Below are positions 11,284-23,335 of a stretch of DNA of 64,000 nucleotides, piece after piece. Within the stretch, counting starts at the first letter, position 1; each line of letters begins with the position of its first letter. The position numbers were made by a program, and so were the translations under genes. The notes beneath the pieces are model-generated. The model ran no database searches, was not told the origin of the DNA, and saw only the letters and a program-made list of their open reading frames with translations. The stretch is from Nymphaea colorata (Eukaryota > Streptophyta > Magnoliopsida > Nymphaeales > Nymphaeaceae). The DNA is taken from NCBI RefSeq assembly GCF_008831285.2, contig NC_045139.1, positions 33,143,706 through 33,207,705 of the forward strand. Direction: 5' to 3'.

Positions 11284-13082
11284 TTGTGAGGATGACCCAA
11301 GAGTCCTAGAGCCTTGCCACACAAACTCCAGATTTTTTTCATCCTTTCTCTTTTGTCGATCTTGATAATCAATCCGAGCGAAGAAAAATGAATCAAATCC
11401 AACCTGAAAGGGTTGACAAAAGGCATAAAACTGAACCAGTTTCCCATTTACCATGCAAAATAACATATTCTAGTGTATCCAGCTAATGTAGCATGACCAC
11501 TGAAGCAAGAGTTTTAGACAGTTTATGTTCAGAAAACTGTAGCCTTGTGCAGTGTCAAGGAGTATTGTTTTCATTCATTGATACCTTAGCCTCCAGAAGT
11601 GTGAACAACAGCACCAGTATCTGGTATTACAGATTTCAAATTTCATGCAGCACTAGCGAAGACTCATAAACCAAAATGGCCACTTGACTCTATATATAGT
11701 CAGATATGAGAATAACGATTTGCACCGCATGCACCAAGCTAAAACCTTTGAGGGCCCATGTACTTGAAAGCGCATGTCAGTTGCACTTGTGTGTAAATTA
11801 TGCGCATGCCCCTCCCCATGGATCAGCACTGAAAAAAGAAGAAGAAAAAATCCTAGTTTCACACACCTCCTTACTATGTCACAACTCACAAGGGCAAGGC
11901 TAAAAAGAAACCGACCACCATTTCTTTTCAAGTTTCCAATGTAATTTCTATGTCAAGGGATACATAATCAGAATCAAAATGGAGTGTTCTTGTGACATAG
12001 CCACGTCACCAGGTGAAAAAAGATCAAGAAACAACAAGACCAAAGCCAAATTAAAGTGGCAACGTTTCGCCCCAAATAAAAAAACTTAAGTACAAAAAGT
12101 CGCAGCAGAAAACTCACTTCTGCAAATAAGCTTGTACCGCTGAGTGTCCAAATGGATCAATCTGCCAACCAATTCTAGGTGTCTTGCCAAACTCTTCCTT
12201 TATAAACCGATGACCTAGAGTCGTCTGTTCAATCATATCTATGTAATGGGGCGCAGCTTTGTCATGCATACACATACCACCATTTCTACAATGTCAAAAG
12301 GCAAGTCGGTCCATTAATTGCAGAACCACCATCCATAGTTGACATCATAGGAGGAAAAGGGGAAACGAGAACACCTAATTGAGAACATGATTACAACAGA
12401 TTGGAAAAATCAGATTATTCGTACATAAATTCAAGCTGTCCGGAGTCAACTAGTTCTTTCACAATTTTCTGCACCATAGGGCTCTGGTTTCTCCACCATC
12501 GCTGAAAAAATGCCTGCGTTGCTCAAATAAGTCAGTTTCAAGCAATGCGTGTTGCCCGGCCTCGAACAGCTTTAATGTTTAGCTAAACACCTAAACAGAA
12601 TCAACAAAAGTATCCCAAACGAGGGTGAAAAGGAGACAAATACAGGGAAATTCCATTGCCTGCTCTACATAGATGAACTTCCGATTCTTATCAGCTAACA
12701 AAGCAGAGATAACTGAGTCCAGGACGTTCTGTACGCATGCTCCCTGCACCCCGTAGGGCAGAAACAAAACCAGAAATGCCAAACACCGATTAATCGAGAG
12801 AAAGACAGAGACGCAGACAAAGGCAGAAAGAGAGGGACAGACCTGAATGGAATTGTTGGAGCCGACGTAGTACTGGTCGACGGTCTTTAGCCACCCGACG
12901 TCGTCGTGGGTGTGCGCCACCAGATGCACGTTAATTTTCCCTTCCACGATCCCCTGCGACGTGTTGTACGCGATGTACGCTCCCTCCCCGGAACCCAACG
13001 CCGACGCCGACGCCGACGCCAACGCCAAGGCCACCAGCATCGCCACCTCCATCACCAAACTTCCGCGCCTCAACATCATCAC
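11284..13082 (-). pseudogene. Truncated class II alpha-mannosidase (GH38), first five exons only
   Basis: Exons on the minus strand: 13082-12843, 12743-12660, 12513-12425, 12285-12118, 11403-11284. Exon 1 gives an N-terminal signal-peptide-like segment ([14 protein letters not shown]) and the metal-site motif [15 protein letters not shown]. Exon 2 gives [19 protein letters not shown], exon 4 TLGHRFIKEEFGKTPRIGW followed by QIDPFGHSAVQAYL with the nucleophile Asp, and exon 5 VGFDSFFFARIDYQDR. The family enzyme trims mannose from N-glycans and is about 1000 residues; only about 230 are here. Exon 4 ends TTGCAGAA before its donor where the family has five codons (LLGAE), so about 7 nt are missing and exon 5 falls out of frame. 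Intron 2 appears to use a GC donor (CAG|GC). A normally conserved Trp is Met (NGGMCMHDK). No later exon was found down to 6900, so I call a pseudogene. Confidence 0.82.
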
Positions 13083-15436
13083 TCCGCCGGACCACTCCCC
13101 TGCCTCTCACCCGGACCGATCACAAGCGTACAAAGACGGAATCACGAAGCCATACTCACCCCAACATCTCGACAGAAAAAACCCAATGGAGATTCGGCGG
13201 AATCCTTCGGGTTCGATCACTCCATTCCTCCACCTACTTATTCGACGACGATCTCTCGGAGAATCGGAACTCGAATTCCGAGCAACGGAATTCAGATGGT
13301 CTCCGAGAGAGCAGACTGTGGAAGTGTCAGCTAAGCAAGAAAGTTGGGGAAAGTCGTATTCATTTATTATTTTTGAATTTAATAGTTTATCCATTGTTGA
13401 TAAGAACCGAGAACGAGAAAGTGACGGGAAACGCCCCACTTATATTTTTGGGGATTAAATTATAGAAATGAGAGTCAATTTATTGATTATTTCAGGAGGC
13501 TGCTAATCATCCTGCTATATCGATCCAACACCCTTTTCTGCTTTTCCCTGCTCCGGAAGAAAAAAAAAAAAGCTTTTGAAATCACTCTGGTTGTTTCTTC
13601 TGGGCGAACTTGTCAAGACGGCTAAAAGCTACGGCTAGTGTATGAAACTTAAAATTTTCATGTCAATTTTCCAAATTTTAAAGTGAAGTACTTTTAATTA
13701 GGACTAGAAAATGGCCCAACAACTCGATTCAAGAGTTGATATGTTAAACGAATTAAGAAAGTCCGATTCAAAATGTGTTTGTGAAAATTGGCTTCAATTA
13801 GTCTCTTGATTCTTCGAATTAAATTTGTAGGAAATTGTTTTGATTTGATGGTTGTTCAAAATGTGTTATGTAGTATATAAAAAGGTTCTGAAAAATGTTC
13901 TATGAATATCGGTGATGTGTATGATGTGTATGTGGGGTAACTCAAATCTAAGGTTACATTTTAAAGCTTTTACTTTTTTTTTTCAAATATTGTATGCAAT
14001 AATCATTTTTTATGGTTCTCGATCAATTTTAGCTGAACCACTAAACTGCGCAAATCACAGGATCAGCAGAGGATTTAATTTTATTATTTATTCACACAAA
14101 ACTGCTTAATATTAACTCCAGGTCAAGGTTTGCATACATAAATTGTACTTTGTTGTATAAGCTGGTGATACAGTGCCAAATTTCGGCTTTCGCTTTCAAA
14201 TAAACGGCTTCAAGAATCGAACATATAGAAACTTTGAAACGAAAAGGAAAAGCCACGAGCCAGTTCATCGTAATTCTTCGAAATCTTGGCTCTTATCGTA
14301 AATAACCGTGAATTGCGGTGCTTCTGGTCATTTCTGTTTATTAAACAAACTAAACTTCAATCCCACGCCACGCCTTTCACCTGACGAGGCCAAAAAGGTA
14401 AAATCGCACAACGATATTTTGTATTCGCATGCCTATGACGTGCCACCAATCTGCCATTGTGCCTTTTTTTATCGAAGCTCCGCTGAGTTAGACAGATATC
14501 ATTCTTTTCTTTTCCCGCGCTCTAGCGATCCAACCAGTCCTGCTGAACGTAGAAACTATTATATGATAATTCATTTAATTTATACATCAAGCCCAAGATT
14601 AACCAACCCCTTGACCTACCCCGTGACTCAGACCAGCCAATCTCAACCTGCTTGGTCTGAAAAAAACTATAAACCACGACAATTCTGTTTATAAGTGTTT
14701 GAATATCTCTCACAATCTTAATACCAAACTAAATTATTTGAATGTTACAATCTACTTTCCTTAAAGCACATGAATCCGCATGTATGGGACCTCAAGTTTG
14801 AATGTTGAACTGTGTTCTAATACCATTGTAATGACTCGCTCTAGTCTTAAGCTTTAATTCAACCCCAAAAACTAAGAATCAGTACAACCAACTATTTTAA
14901 CAACCTAAGTCATTTAAGTTCCCTCACATTCTTTAATACAAAACTTGAATTTTTTGGATGTTATAATTGTCATCTCCTATGCCCCATTATTAGGGTCGAC
15001 TATCTTCGTGTGAAATTATAAAAATGTGACTCTTTAGTTTTGTATGTGGGAACACATCTGTTTGACTAGTGTCCAACGGGCAAATGCAGTAGCATGAACG
15101 TTCAAATGTGTGTCTACGTTAAGAATGTTCAAACCCCTTGTGTGTTGATGCACTACTTGGCATGCAACATGAACTTCAACCCATATATTTGTCGATGTCA
15201 ATGTCCCTTAGTTAAACCAGTGGCTGGTAGACAATCAATTGTTATTTTGAGTAGCACAAGTGTTTAAACCCTCCAACCCCTATGTTAATAAGTAATAGTA
15301 ATGCATTCATCTACATACAACACAAGTTCTAATATAAACCTTGAAACCCGCTTAGACTTTGAAGGTAGATAAATGAGATTTAAGCTTTAAGCCTTGTGTG
15401 TGTGATGCACATGCAACACAAGCTCTAACATAGATA
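13083..15436. other. Intergenic between alpha-mannosidase fragment and LTR element
   Basis: No gene recognised. The first 350 bp would be the former promoter of the alpha-mannosidase fragment. Around 14541-14569 a 28-bp string (TGAACGTAGAAACTATTATA core) recurs in reverse complement at about 33847-33875, in the loop of the inverted duplication. The rest is AT-rich and unremarkable. Confidence 0.6.
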
Positions 15437-15441
15437 GATAT
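15437..15441. repeat. Target-site duplication GATAT, left
   Basis: GATAT sits directly before the TG of the left LTR and is repeated at 26342-26346 directly after the CA of the right LTR. Five base pairs is the usual size for Ty3/gypsy integration. Confidence 0.92.
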
Positions 15442-18400
15442 TGTCACGCCCCGACCTTTTTAACCCTCAAACTATTTTTTTTTTTTTCTCAAAACATAAA
15501 GCATCGAGATGTGACTACCAAACAATTCAAATTGACGATGAGCCAAGCAATTCAAAACAATGGGGCGAACTTTCATTAATATAACCATTTTGTTTCATAC
15601 AAATTCACATCTATGTGCATGACCAAAATGCCCCAAAATCAATAACATTGATGCCTAACAAAAAGAAGACATCAATAAAACCAAAACATGACGCGCCGGC
15701 ACTACAAACGACAATCCCGAAACCACCCCAGTAGGACGTGAGTGAAGCCATCCGCTCAACCTGTTGCCCCGGGTCCGCCAAAACCTGAAAAAGAAAACAA
15801 CTGAAGGCTCAGCCTTCGCAGTATGGCAACAAGCCAGAAAAATGCCAAACCCTCTCAAGTAAGGCTCAAATAAAGGGACAAATATCAACCCATCTATCGT
15901 CATGTCGCGTCTGAGTGCGACACGTAAAAGCCACTTGATGGCCACACTAACACAACATCAGTCACATGCGAAGCATGCTTAAACATAACACTTGCATTCA
16001 TATCAATCACATATACGTCAGTCACATGCATTCTGTCAAACACTTTGCATTTTCATTAACTTTAGTGCATTAACAGTTCCTGTGGGTGCAACACAGGCAC
16101 GTGCACACCGCGGGCGGCCTACAGCCGAGAGACAACCCCCGTGGTGGCCCATAACAGTATGGATCCATTTCACCCGCTGCAGCGGTAGAGCACTCATCCC
16201 TGGATGTGTGACGTCCAAGGTGAGATACTCAGCCTTCCCTAGGACACCCAGGTTGGGAAGGCAGGAGCCCAACGCTCCAAGCACAACACACAACAGAACC
16301 CTGGGGCCTTGCACCGCCTGCGCTCTGACAGGCGAGACCAGTGGCAATCAAGGGGGACGTCTCCCAAACACATAGCTACATCCCACTGGCCTCTCATCTC
16401 TTAGTTATTCATTCTTATCATTACAGTTACACATTCACAAGAAGACTGGCTAACACACGAGGTTAGTACACTTCCCGAGTGCACCCACACCTCCGATTAC
16501 CTCCACATGAGGTCTATACATACAGTAACAGTCATTGCTAGCCGTCATACCATACGGGTACAACTACCCTCCAAACATCCATTTGCATCATTGCCCATGG
16601 CAATGCATATGCAACAACATACACATTTATATCAATCATCACATCAGTCATGTCAATCACCTCTTTGAAAAACATAGCCAATCCACGGAGAGTAGTCTCG
16701 ATCTGCGGTTGGCTCGTAGCTGTCCTATGCAGTTATCATTCTATGATGCTTTCTAATGCACAATTGGGGTCGAGGAGACACTCGACTCGATACCCCACCT
16801 CATCTGTCCTAAACAGATATCAATTCTAGCATGCACATGCCAATGCGTAACATTTTTAAATCGAATGACTAATAATCTTTCTAACCCATTCATATCATGT
16901 AAGCAACATACACATACTCAATCACAAAACCGTCAATCAATTAACATCACAATCCTAGGATCCCTTGATCCTAGGAGCACCCAATCACACAATTGCCCCA
17001 GGCAGGAATTTGCCTGGAAAGTTGCCATACCTGTGGCGCGCTCACCAAATTCTTCAAAATGCCTCAAGCTTCGAACTCAAGGTCGACGGGATGAGCCCGG
17101 TGCACCTGCAAACATAAACAAGAATAAGGTTTCTACTAGATTCTTACACCAATCAACCAGAAATGAACAGATACAAAAATAAAATCCTTGAGGCACGTGT
17201 CAGCGCCTCAAGAGGGCATCGACAGGTAGTGTCGACCAACGGGCTCTCCACAAGGCCTCCTCCTTTACGTCTTGACGTTGCCTTGAATTATCAAGGCCTT
17301 CAACCATCAATCAAACCGTCACTAAATCCTTCCTCAATAACGTTCTTTAAGTAAGACATCAACCTCAAGTCACATCCCAAAACGCATATATCCCTAATTA
17401 ACTTCATGATACACCCGTTCACCGAAGTCTGCGCTACACTCCCTAAGACGGTTCCAAAACTTCCCCACAACCTCACAATCTCTACCATGTTTCCTTAAAG
17501 CTTCGAAACTTAATCCATCATGCTAAAACGATCATTAAGTACGTGAATCATCACTTTCCAACGCAAATCCTAAGTTTCCCCCAAAAACAAAATTACTAAC
17601 ATGCGTCCCAAAATCATCAATTCTAAGCTCTAGCATGCTCGAACCATAATTATACATGCTCTAAAAGATAAATACTCATCATTTTGAGCTTGATTAGGTA
17701 TTGCTCACCCCAAACAAGCGTCCAAACTGCTACAACCCTTCTAGCAACCACTTAACACGTCCGATCAAGTGCCAATGCTCGAGATTGCTTGCTGTCGCTG
17801 CTCACTACACACCCTACTAGCAGGTAAGAGGGGAAAAACGTCCCCTAAACTGCAAACCAACCCCAAACGCCCAAAAAGTTTAACACAAACTCTGTTGCTA
17901 GGAAAGACCCACGGTAGTAGTTGGGGAAAAAAAACTGAAATAAACAAAGAAAAGGGACGCTGACAGAGAGGAGAGACAGAGAGAGGAAGGGTTCGGTCAA
18001 GGGGGAAAACAGCCGTGGGGTGAGAAGAGAGAGAAAGAGCATGCGGGGGAGTGCGGGTGAGTGAGAAGAGGGTCGAGCGGTAGAGAACCAGCGGAAAGAG
18101 GGGAAAGAAAATGGCGAGAGAGAAGAAGAGGGGACGTGCGGCAGAGAGCAAAACAGAAAAAAGGGCATGAGTGGCAGAGCAAGAAAAATCGCACGAGAGA
18201 GAGAGGGTTTACCCAGCAGCCGCCGCCGCCGTCGCCGCTGCCACCTCCGTCGCCGTCGCCGTCGCCGTTCCAGCCACCACCACCCGACCGTCACTCTCCT
18301 CCCTCTGCGCTGCCACAGGAGACCACCGGAGACAACGAAGAAGGAAGGGAAAAGCGAGGGAGAAGGGCCTCGTGTCGGGCCCTTACGCGAGTGGGGGTCG

Positions 18401-18454
18401 GTTCCGGGTCTGGACCCTAGCTCGACCCGACCCGTCGAACCAACGAGCATTACA
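15442..18454 (-). repeat. 3' LTR of the gypsy element
   Basis: 3013 bp, nearly identical to 23336-26341. On the + strand it starts TGTCACG and ends ATTACA, so on the element's strand it starts TGTAATG and ends GTGACA. It contains a GCC/GTC-rich microsatellite (about 18214-18270) that is one 6-bp unit longer than in the 5' LTR. Reading frames inside it occur identically in both LTRs and are not genes. Confidence 0.95.
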
Positions 18455-18466
18455 TCCTACCCTCCT
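18455..18466 (-). other. Polypurine tract of the gypsy element
   Basis: On the minus strand AGGAGGGTAGGA lies directly before the 3' LTR, the expected place for the plus-strand primer of reverse transcription. Confidence 0.8.
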
Positions 18467-18503
18467 AAAAAGAAAATTTCGTCCTCGAAATTTAGCTCAT
18501 ACC

Positions 18504-21500
18504 TCAATGCAAGAACAAGTGCGGATATCTCTTCCGCATGTCCTCCTCATGCTCCCATGTACTCTCCTTCAACCCATGGTACTGCCATTCCACTTTCACT
18601 AAAGGAATCCTCTTGGTGCGAAGCACTTGCTCTCGATGATCCACAATTCTAATGGGCTGTTCTTCCATTGTCAAATCATCTTGTACTAGAATACCTTGAA
18701 AATCAATCACATGTGTCGGGTCGGGTACGTATTTTCGAAGCATGGAAACATGGAAAACGTCATGAACATGACTCAAATCTGGTGGTAACGCCAATCTGTA
18801 TGCCACCTCTCCAATCTTCTCTAATATCTCAAAAGGTCCTACAAACCTCGGGCTCAATTTTCCCTTCGCACCAAAGCGAAAAACACCCTTAGTAGGAGAA
18901 ATCTTTAAAAACACATGATCACCCACCTCAAAAGCCAATTCTCTACGACGAATGTCAGCATAACTTTTCTGTCTACTCTGAGCAGTCAACAACTTCTTTC
19001 TTATCAATTCCACTTGGTCGGTATAGTGTTGCAAAACTAAAGGGCTTTCGATCTTACCATCACCCAATTCGGCCCAACAAGTTGGCGATCTGCACGGTCT
19101 TCCATACAAAGCCTCAAAAGGTGCCATCCCAATACTAGAGTGGTAACTGTTATTGTAAGCAAATTCTGCCAGTTTCACATGTTTGTCCCATTCTCCTTTC
19201 CACTCTAAGACACATGCACGCAACATGTCTTCTAAGGTCTGAATAGTCCTCTCTGATTGCCCATCAGTTTGGGGATGAAATGCTGTGCTCATCTTAAGCT
19301 TGGTACCCAAAGCCCTCTGTAATTGCCCCCAAAACCTAGAGGTAAAACGCGGATCTCGATCCGAAATGATAGACTTTGGCACTCCATGCAATCTCACTAT
19401 CTCGCCAATATACAACTCTGCGAGACTTTCTAATGATTGACTGATTCTGATTGGCAGAAAGTGGGCGGACTTCGTAAGTCGATCAACAATCACCCATATG
19501 GCATTCTGTTGTCTTTTGGTACGAGGTAACCCAACCACAAAATCCATCGTAATGTCTTCCCATTTCCACACTGGAATATCGATTCTTTGCAACAAGCCTC
19601 CTGGCCGCTGATGTTCTGCTTTTACCTGTTGGCAAATCAAGCACTTTGCCACATATTCTGCAATTTCACGCTTCATTCCAGGCCACCAAAAATTTCTTCT
19701 CAAATCTTGAAACATCTTTGTACTGCCCGGGTGAATAGAAAACTTAGATTTGTGAGCTTCATCAAGCAACAGACGCTTCACCCCTTCATCTCTAGGAACC
19801 CATAATCTCTGCCGAAAACGCAATGAACCATCTTCATCTTGATGCCAAAGAGAATCGTTCTTCTGGCTTGCTTCCATGTTCTTAGCAAACTCTGGATCTT
19901 CCTTTTGTTTCATTACAAGTTCTTCCATCAAAGGACGCCGAATCAAGGCCGTCATCGTTGCCTTGTGCTCATCACAAATGCAAGGCTGCCAAGCTATCAC
20001 ATCTTGCAATAATGTCCAAGAACGAGTCAACATACTGCACATTGTCGCCTTGGCATGCCTGCTCAACGCATCTGCCACCACGTTCGTCTTGCCTGGATGA
20101 TACGATATGGTGAAATCATAATCCTTTAAATATTCCATCCATCTTCTTTGCCTCAAGTTGAGATCCTTTTGTGAGGATGTATACTTCAGGGACTTGTGAT
20201 CTGTAAACACCTCGAATGTTACACCATAAAGATAGTGTCTCCACATCTTCAATGCGAACACGACTGCTCCCAATTCCAAATCATGAGTGGGATAGTGCTG
20301 CTCATGGGTCTTCAACTGTCTTGATGCATAAGCCACTACACGGCCATGCTGCATCAACACACAACTATAACCGATCCCCGAAGCATCAGTGTACACCACA
20401 AAACCGGAATGACCTGATGGAAGCGTCAGAATAGGGGCAGAAGTAAGCTTGTCCTTTAGAGTTTGAAAACTCTTCTCACAATCTTCATTCCACACAAACT
20501 TCATCCCTTTTCTCAATAGCTTAGTCATGGGCGTAGCTATTTTCGAAAAGTCTTGTATGAACCTGCGATAGTATCCTGCCAATCCCAAAAAGCTTCTAAC
20601 CTCAGTTACACTGCAAGGTGTTCTCCAGTCCTGAACAGCTGACACCTTAGCCGGATCGACGGATACTTCATCCTTCGAGATCACATGACCCAGAAAGTTT
20701 ACCTTCTCTAGCCAAAATTCACATTTTGAGTATTTGGCGTAAAGCTTGTGCTTGCGCAGAAGACCTAACACACTTCTCAAGTGGTCTCTGTGCTCTGCCT
20801 CACTCTCTGAGTACACCAAAATATCATCAACAAACACAATAACAAAACAATCCAAGAACTCTTGGAAAACCCGATTCATGAGGTCCATGAACGCTGCGGG
20901 AGCATTAGTCAACCCAAAAGGCATGACCCTGAATTCATAATGTCCATACCTAGTTCAAAAGGCAGTCTTAGAAACATCTTCCTCCCGTATCAATAGTTGA
21001 TGGTAGCCTGTCCTCAGATCGATCTTAGAGAAAACCTTTGCATTCCTAAGCTGATCAAACAAGTCTTCAATTCTTGGAAGCGGATACTTATTCTTGATGG
21101 TGACTTGATTCAACATACGATAATCTATACACAAGCGCATAGTCCCATCTTTCTTTTTCACAAACAGTACAGGTGCTCCCCAAGGAGACACGCTAGGTCG
21201 GATGAAGCCCTTATCTAAGAGCTCCTGCAGTTGCTTCTTCAACTCTTCTAACTCTGCTGGTGCCATACGGTAGGGTGCCTTAGAAATGGGAGTTGTCCCT
21301 GGTAACAACTCTATCTTGAACTCCACTTCTCGAGTTGGAGGCAAACTCGACAATTCCTCAGGAAACACATCAGGATACTCACTCACCACGGCAACATCCT
21401 GCAATATCATCCGTTCAGCCTCATTGATCAACACATTGACCAAGAAGGCAACGCTTCCACCTTCTATCCATCGCTTAGCCTTCAATGCAGACACCAATAT

Positions 21501-23111
21501 CTTATCAGTTCGACTGGCCCTACGTGCACGAAATTCCACAGGCTGCATCTCATTAGTCAACATCTGTATCTGCTTCTTCCTGCAATCTATAATGGCATAA
21601 TGCGCATACAACCAATCCATACCCAAAATCACATCAAACTCATTGAGACCGAGGATCACCAACTGTGCAGGTAGGTGAAATTGAAGGATTTCCACGTCCA
21701 CATCAGGAAGATACTCACGACACGACTCTTGAGCATGCATCGGACTAACAACTTTTAAAACATACGGCATTCTTCTAGCCGACACTTCGAGTGAGGTAGC
21801 AAATCGACTAGATATAAAAGAATGTGTCGCTCCTGGATCAAATAACACTCTAGCAAAATGAGAACTGACAAGTAAAGTACCTTCAACGAGGTCGTGTGCC
21901 TGGAGCTCCTCCACAGTAGTAGCGTAGACACGTCCCGACGTCTGTCGTGCGCTAGAAGAACCGGCTTCAGGCTTCTTCAATTCTCGTTCTTTCTTCAACG
22001 GGCAATCCTTGATGAAGTGTCCCATACTTCCGCAGTGTAAACAAGCCCCAGTCACCCGATAGCACGGCTTCCCGAGGTGCACACGAGAACAAGTGGGGCA
22101 CTTCTGAGAAGTCGGAGTGGCCACTGACCCCTGGGTGGCCTCACTACGGGTAGACTGGTTCCGTCTGAAAGTTCGGTCATCCCGCCTCTCATAAGGCCTT
22201 GTCCTGCCCGCAAAGTGTTGGCGCTTTACCTGTGTCCGTCCACCTTGTGAATGCTGGCCTGCTTTCTTCTGATGATCCTTCTGTGTCCTCACCCAATCTT
22301 CTTCTATGCATCGTGCCATTGTAACCGCCTCATCCAAGTCACGAGGTCTACTTGTCAACACTTTGCTTCGTAGTCCATCTCGCAGCCCGCGCACAAACTT
22401 GCCCGCTCTGGCCTCATCGGTAGTGTAAAGGTGTGGGCAATACACCTCCAAGTGCCGATATCTCGTAATGTACTCTTCTAAGCTCGACTGATTCTGCTGC
22501 AAATCCAGAAACTCCTGCATTTTCTTGTCTCTGGCATACACCGGAAAGTATGTGCTGAAGAAGGAATCTCTGAACTGCTTCCATGAGATTGACCATTGGC
22601 CAGCGAACCGAATCTCACTAGTTGATTGCCACCAATTCTTGGCATCACCCTTCAACAAATAGGAGCCATAGTTCACTCTATCTTCTTCTGGCACCTTCAA
22701 AAGCCCAAAAATACGTTCAACCTCTTCAATCCAGTCCTTTGCCTTGTCATGACTGCCCCCTCCTGAGAAGATAGGCGGCTGCATCGCCATAAACTGCTGA
22801 TAAGACACTGTCGTTGCCTTCTCCCGAACTGGAGCACTGGTGTCCCCCGAAGGAGATGCGTTACTTCTCTGATTACCGACCATAGACTGCATTAACGTGG
22901 TCAGCGTCTGCAGCGTGGTCAGCAATATAGTCTGCTGATCCACTGGCGGAGTCTGTCTCGGTGGGGTTTGGGCACCCCCACCTAGCTGTGCATACTGGGG
23001 CTCTGACGCACTGTCACCCCGCGGAGTATGTGCATCAGAATGGGTTGGGCTGGGCTCTCTATGTGCCTCTGAAGACGGCCCAGCTCGCTTCTTACCCCTC
23101 TGTACAAACAA
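18504..23111 (-). pseudogene. gag-pol polyprotein gene with one nonsense codon
   Basis: A single frame from ATG at 23111 to a stop at 18504, about 1535 codons, interrupted only by TGA at 20955-20957 inside the reverse transcriptase. The change is consistent with C-to-T decay of an arginine codon. Domains in order: Gag (about residues 115-270); CCHC knuckle [14 protein letters not shown] (357-370); protease active site [10 protein letters not shown] (about 424-433); reverse transcriptase including [10 protein letters not shown] and, after the stop, the catalytic FVDD; RNase H (YTDAS, TDHKSL); integrase with HHCC and DDE regions ([31 protein letters not shown]); and a C-terminal chromodomain-like tail. 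The upper part (23111-20955) alone would give Gag, protease and part of reverse transcriptase. The remaining frame is open, so the element looks young but not autonomous. Confidence 0.93.
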
Positions 23112-23314
23112 GATCCTTAATTCTCAAATCACGACCAATACCAAACTCACAAGTCAAATCACAACGTGCATTAGCACGAAGTTCAAAACACAGATCACAT
23201 TACATACCTATACTTGAAAAATCAAAACTACAATAACCAACTAATCAAACAAATGCGTATCTGGGCAACACGACTTCACAAATAGGCTTTAACTCACATC
23301 CATAATGGGGTTTG

Positions 23315-23331
23315 CCATGGCTCTGATACCA
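23315..23331 (-). other. Primer-binding site for initiator tRNA-Met
   Basis: On the minus strand TGGTATCAGAGCCATGG begins 4 bp inside the 5' LTR boundary. Its first 11-12 bases complement the 3' end of plant initiator tRNA-Met. This fixes the element's orientation. Confidence 0.92.
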
Positions 23332-23335
23332 AAAC

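Noticed and set aside
14541-14569. 28-bp string shared with 33847-33875 in reverse complement
   Set aside because: Too short to define an element here; the flanks differ completely. Recorded only as a possible repeat remnant.
16160-16215. tRNA-like D-arm text (AGCGGTAGAGCAC) inside the LTRs
   Set aside because: No acceptor stem, anticodon arm or T-arm can be paired around it, and it is duplicated in both LTRs as part of the element.
18061-18652. Overlapping long frames in the GCC/GTC-rich part of the LTR
   Set aside because: Produced by a trinucleotide repeat; open in several frames on both strands and identical in the other LTR.
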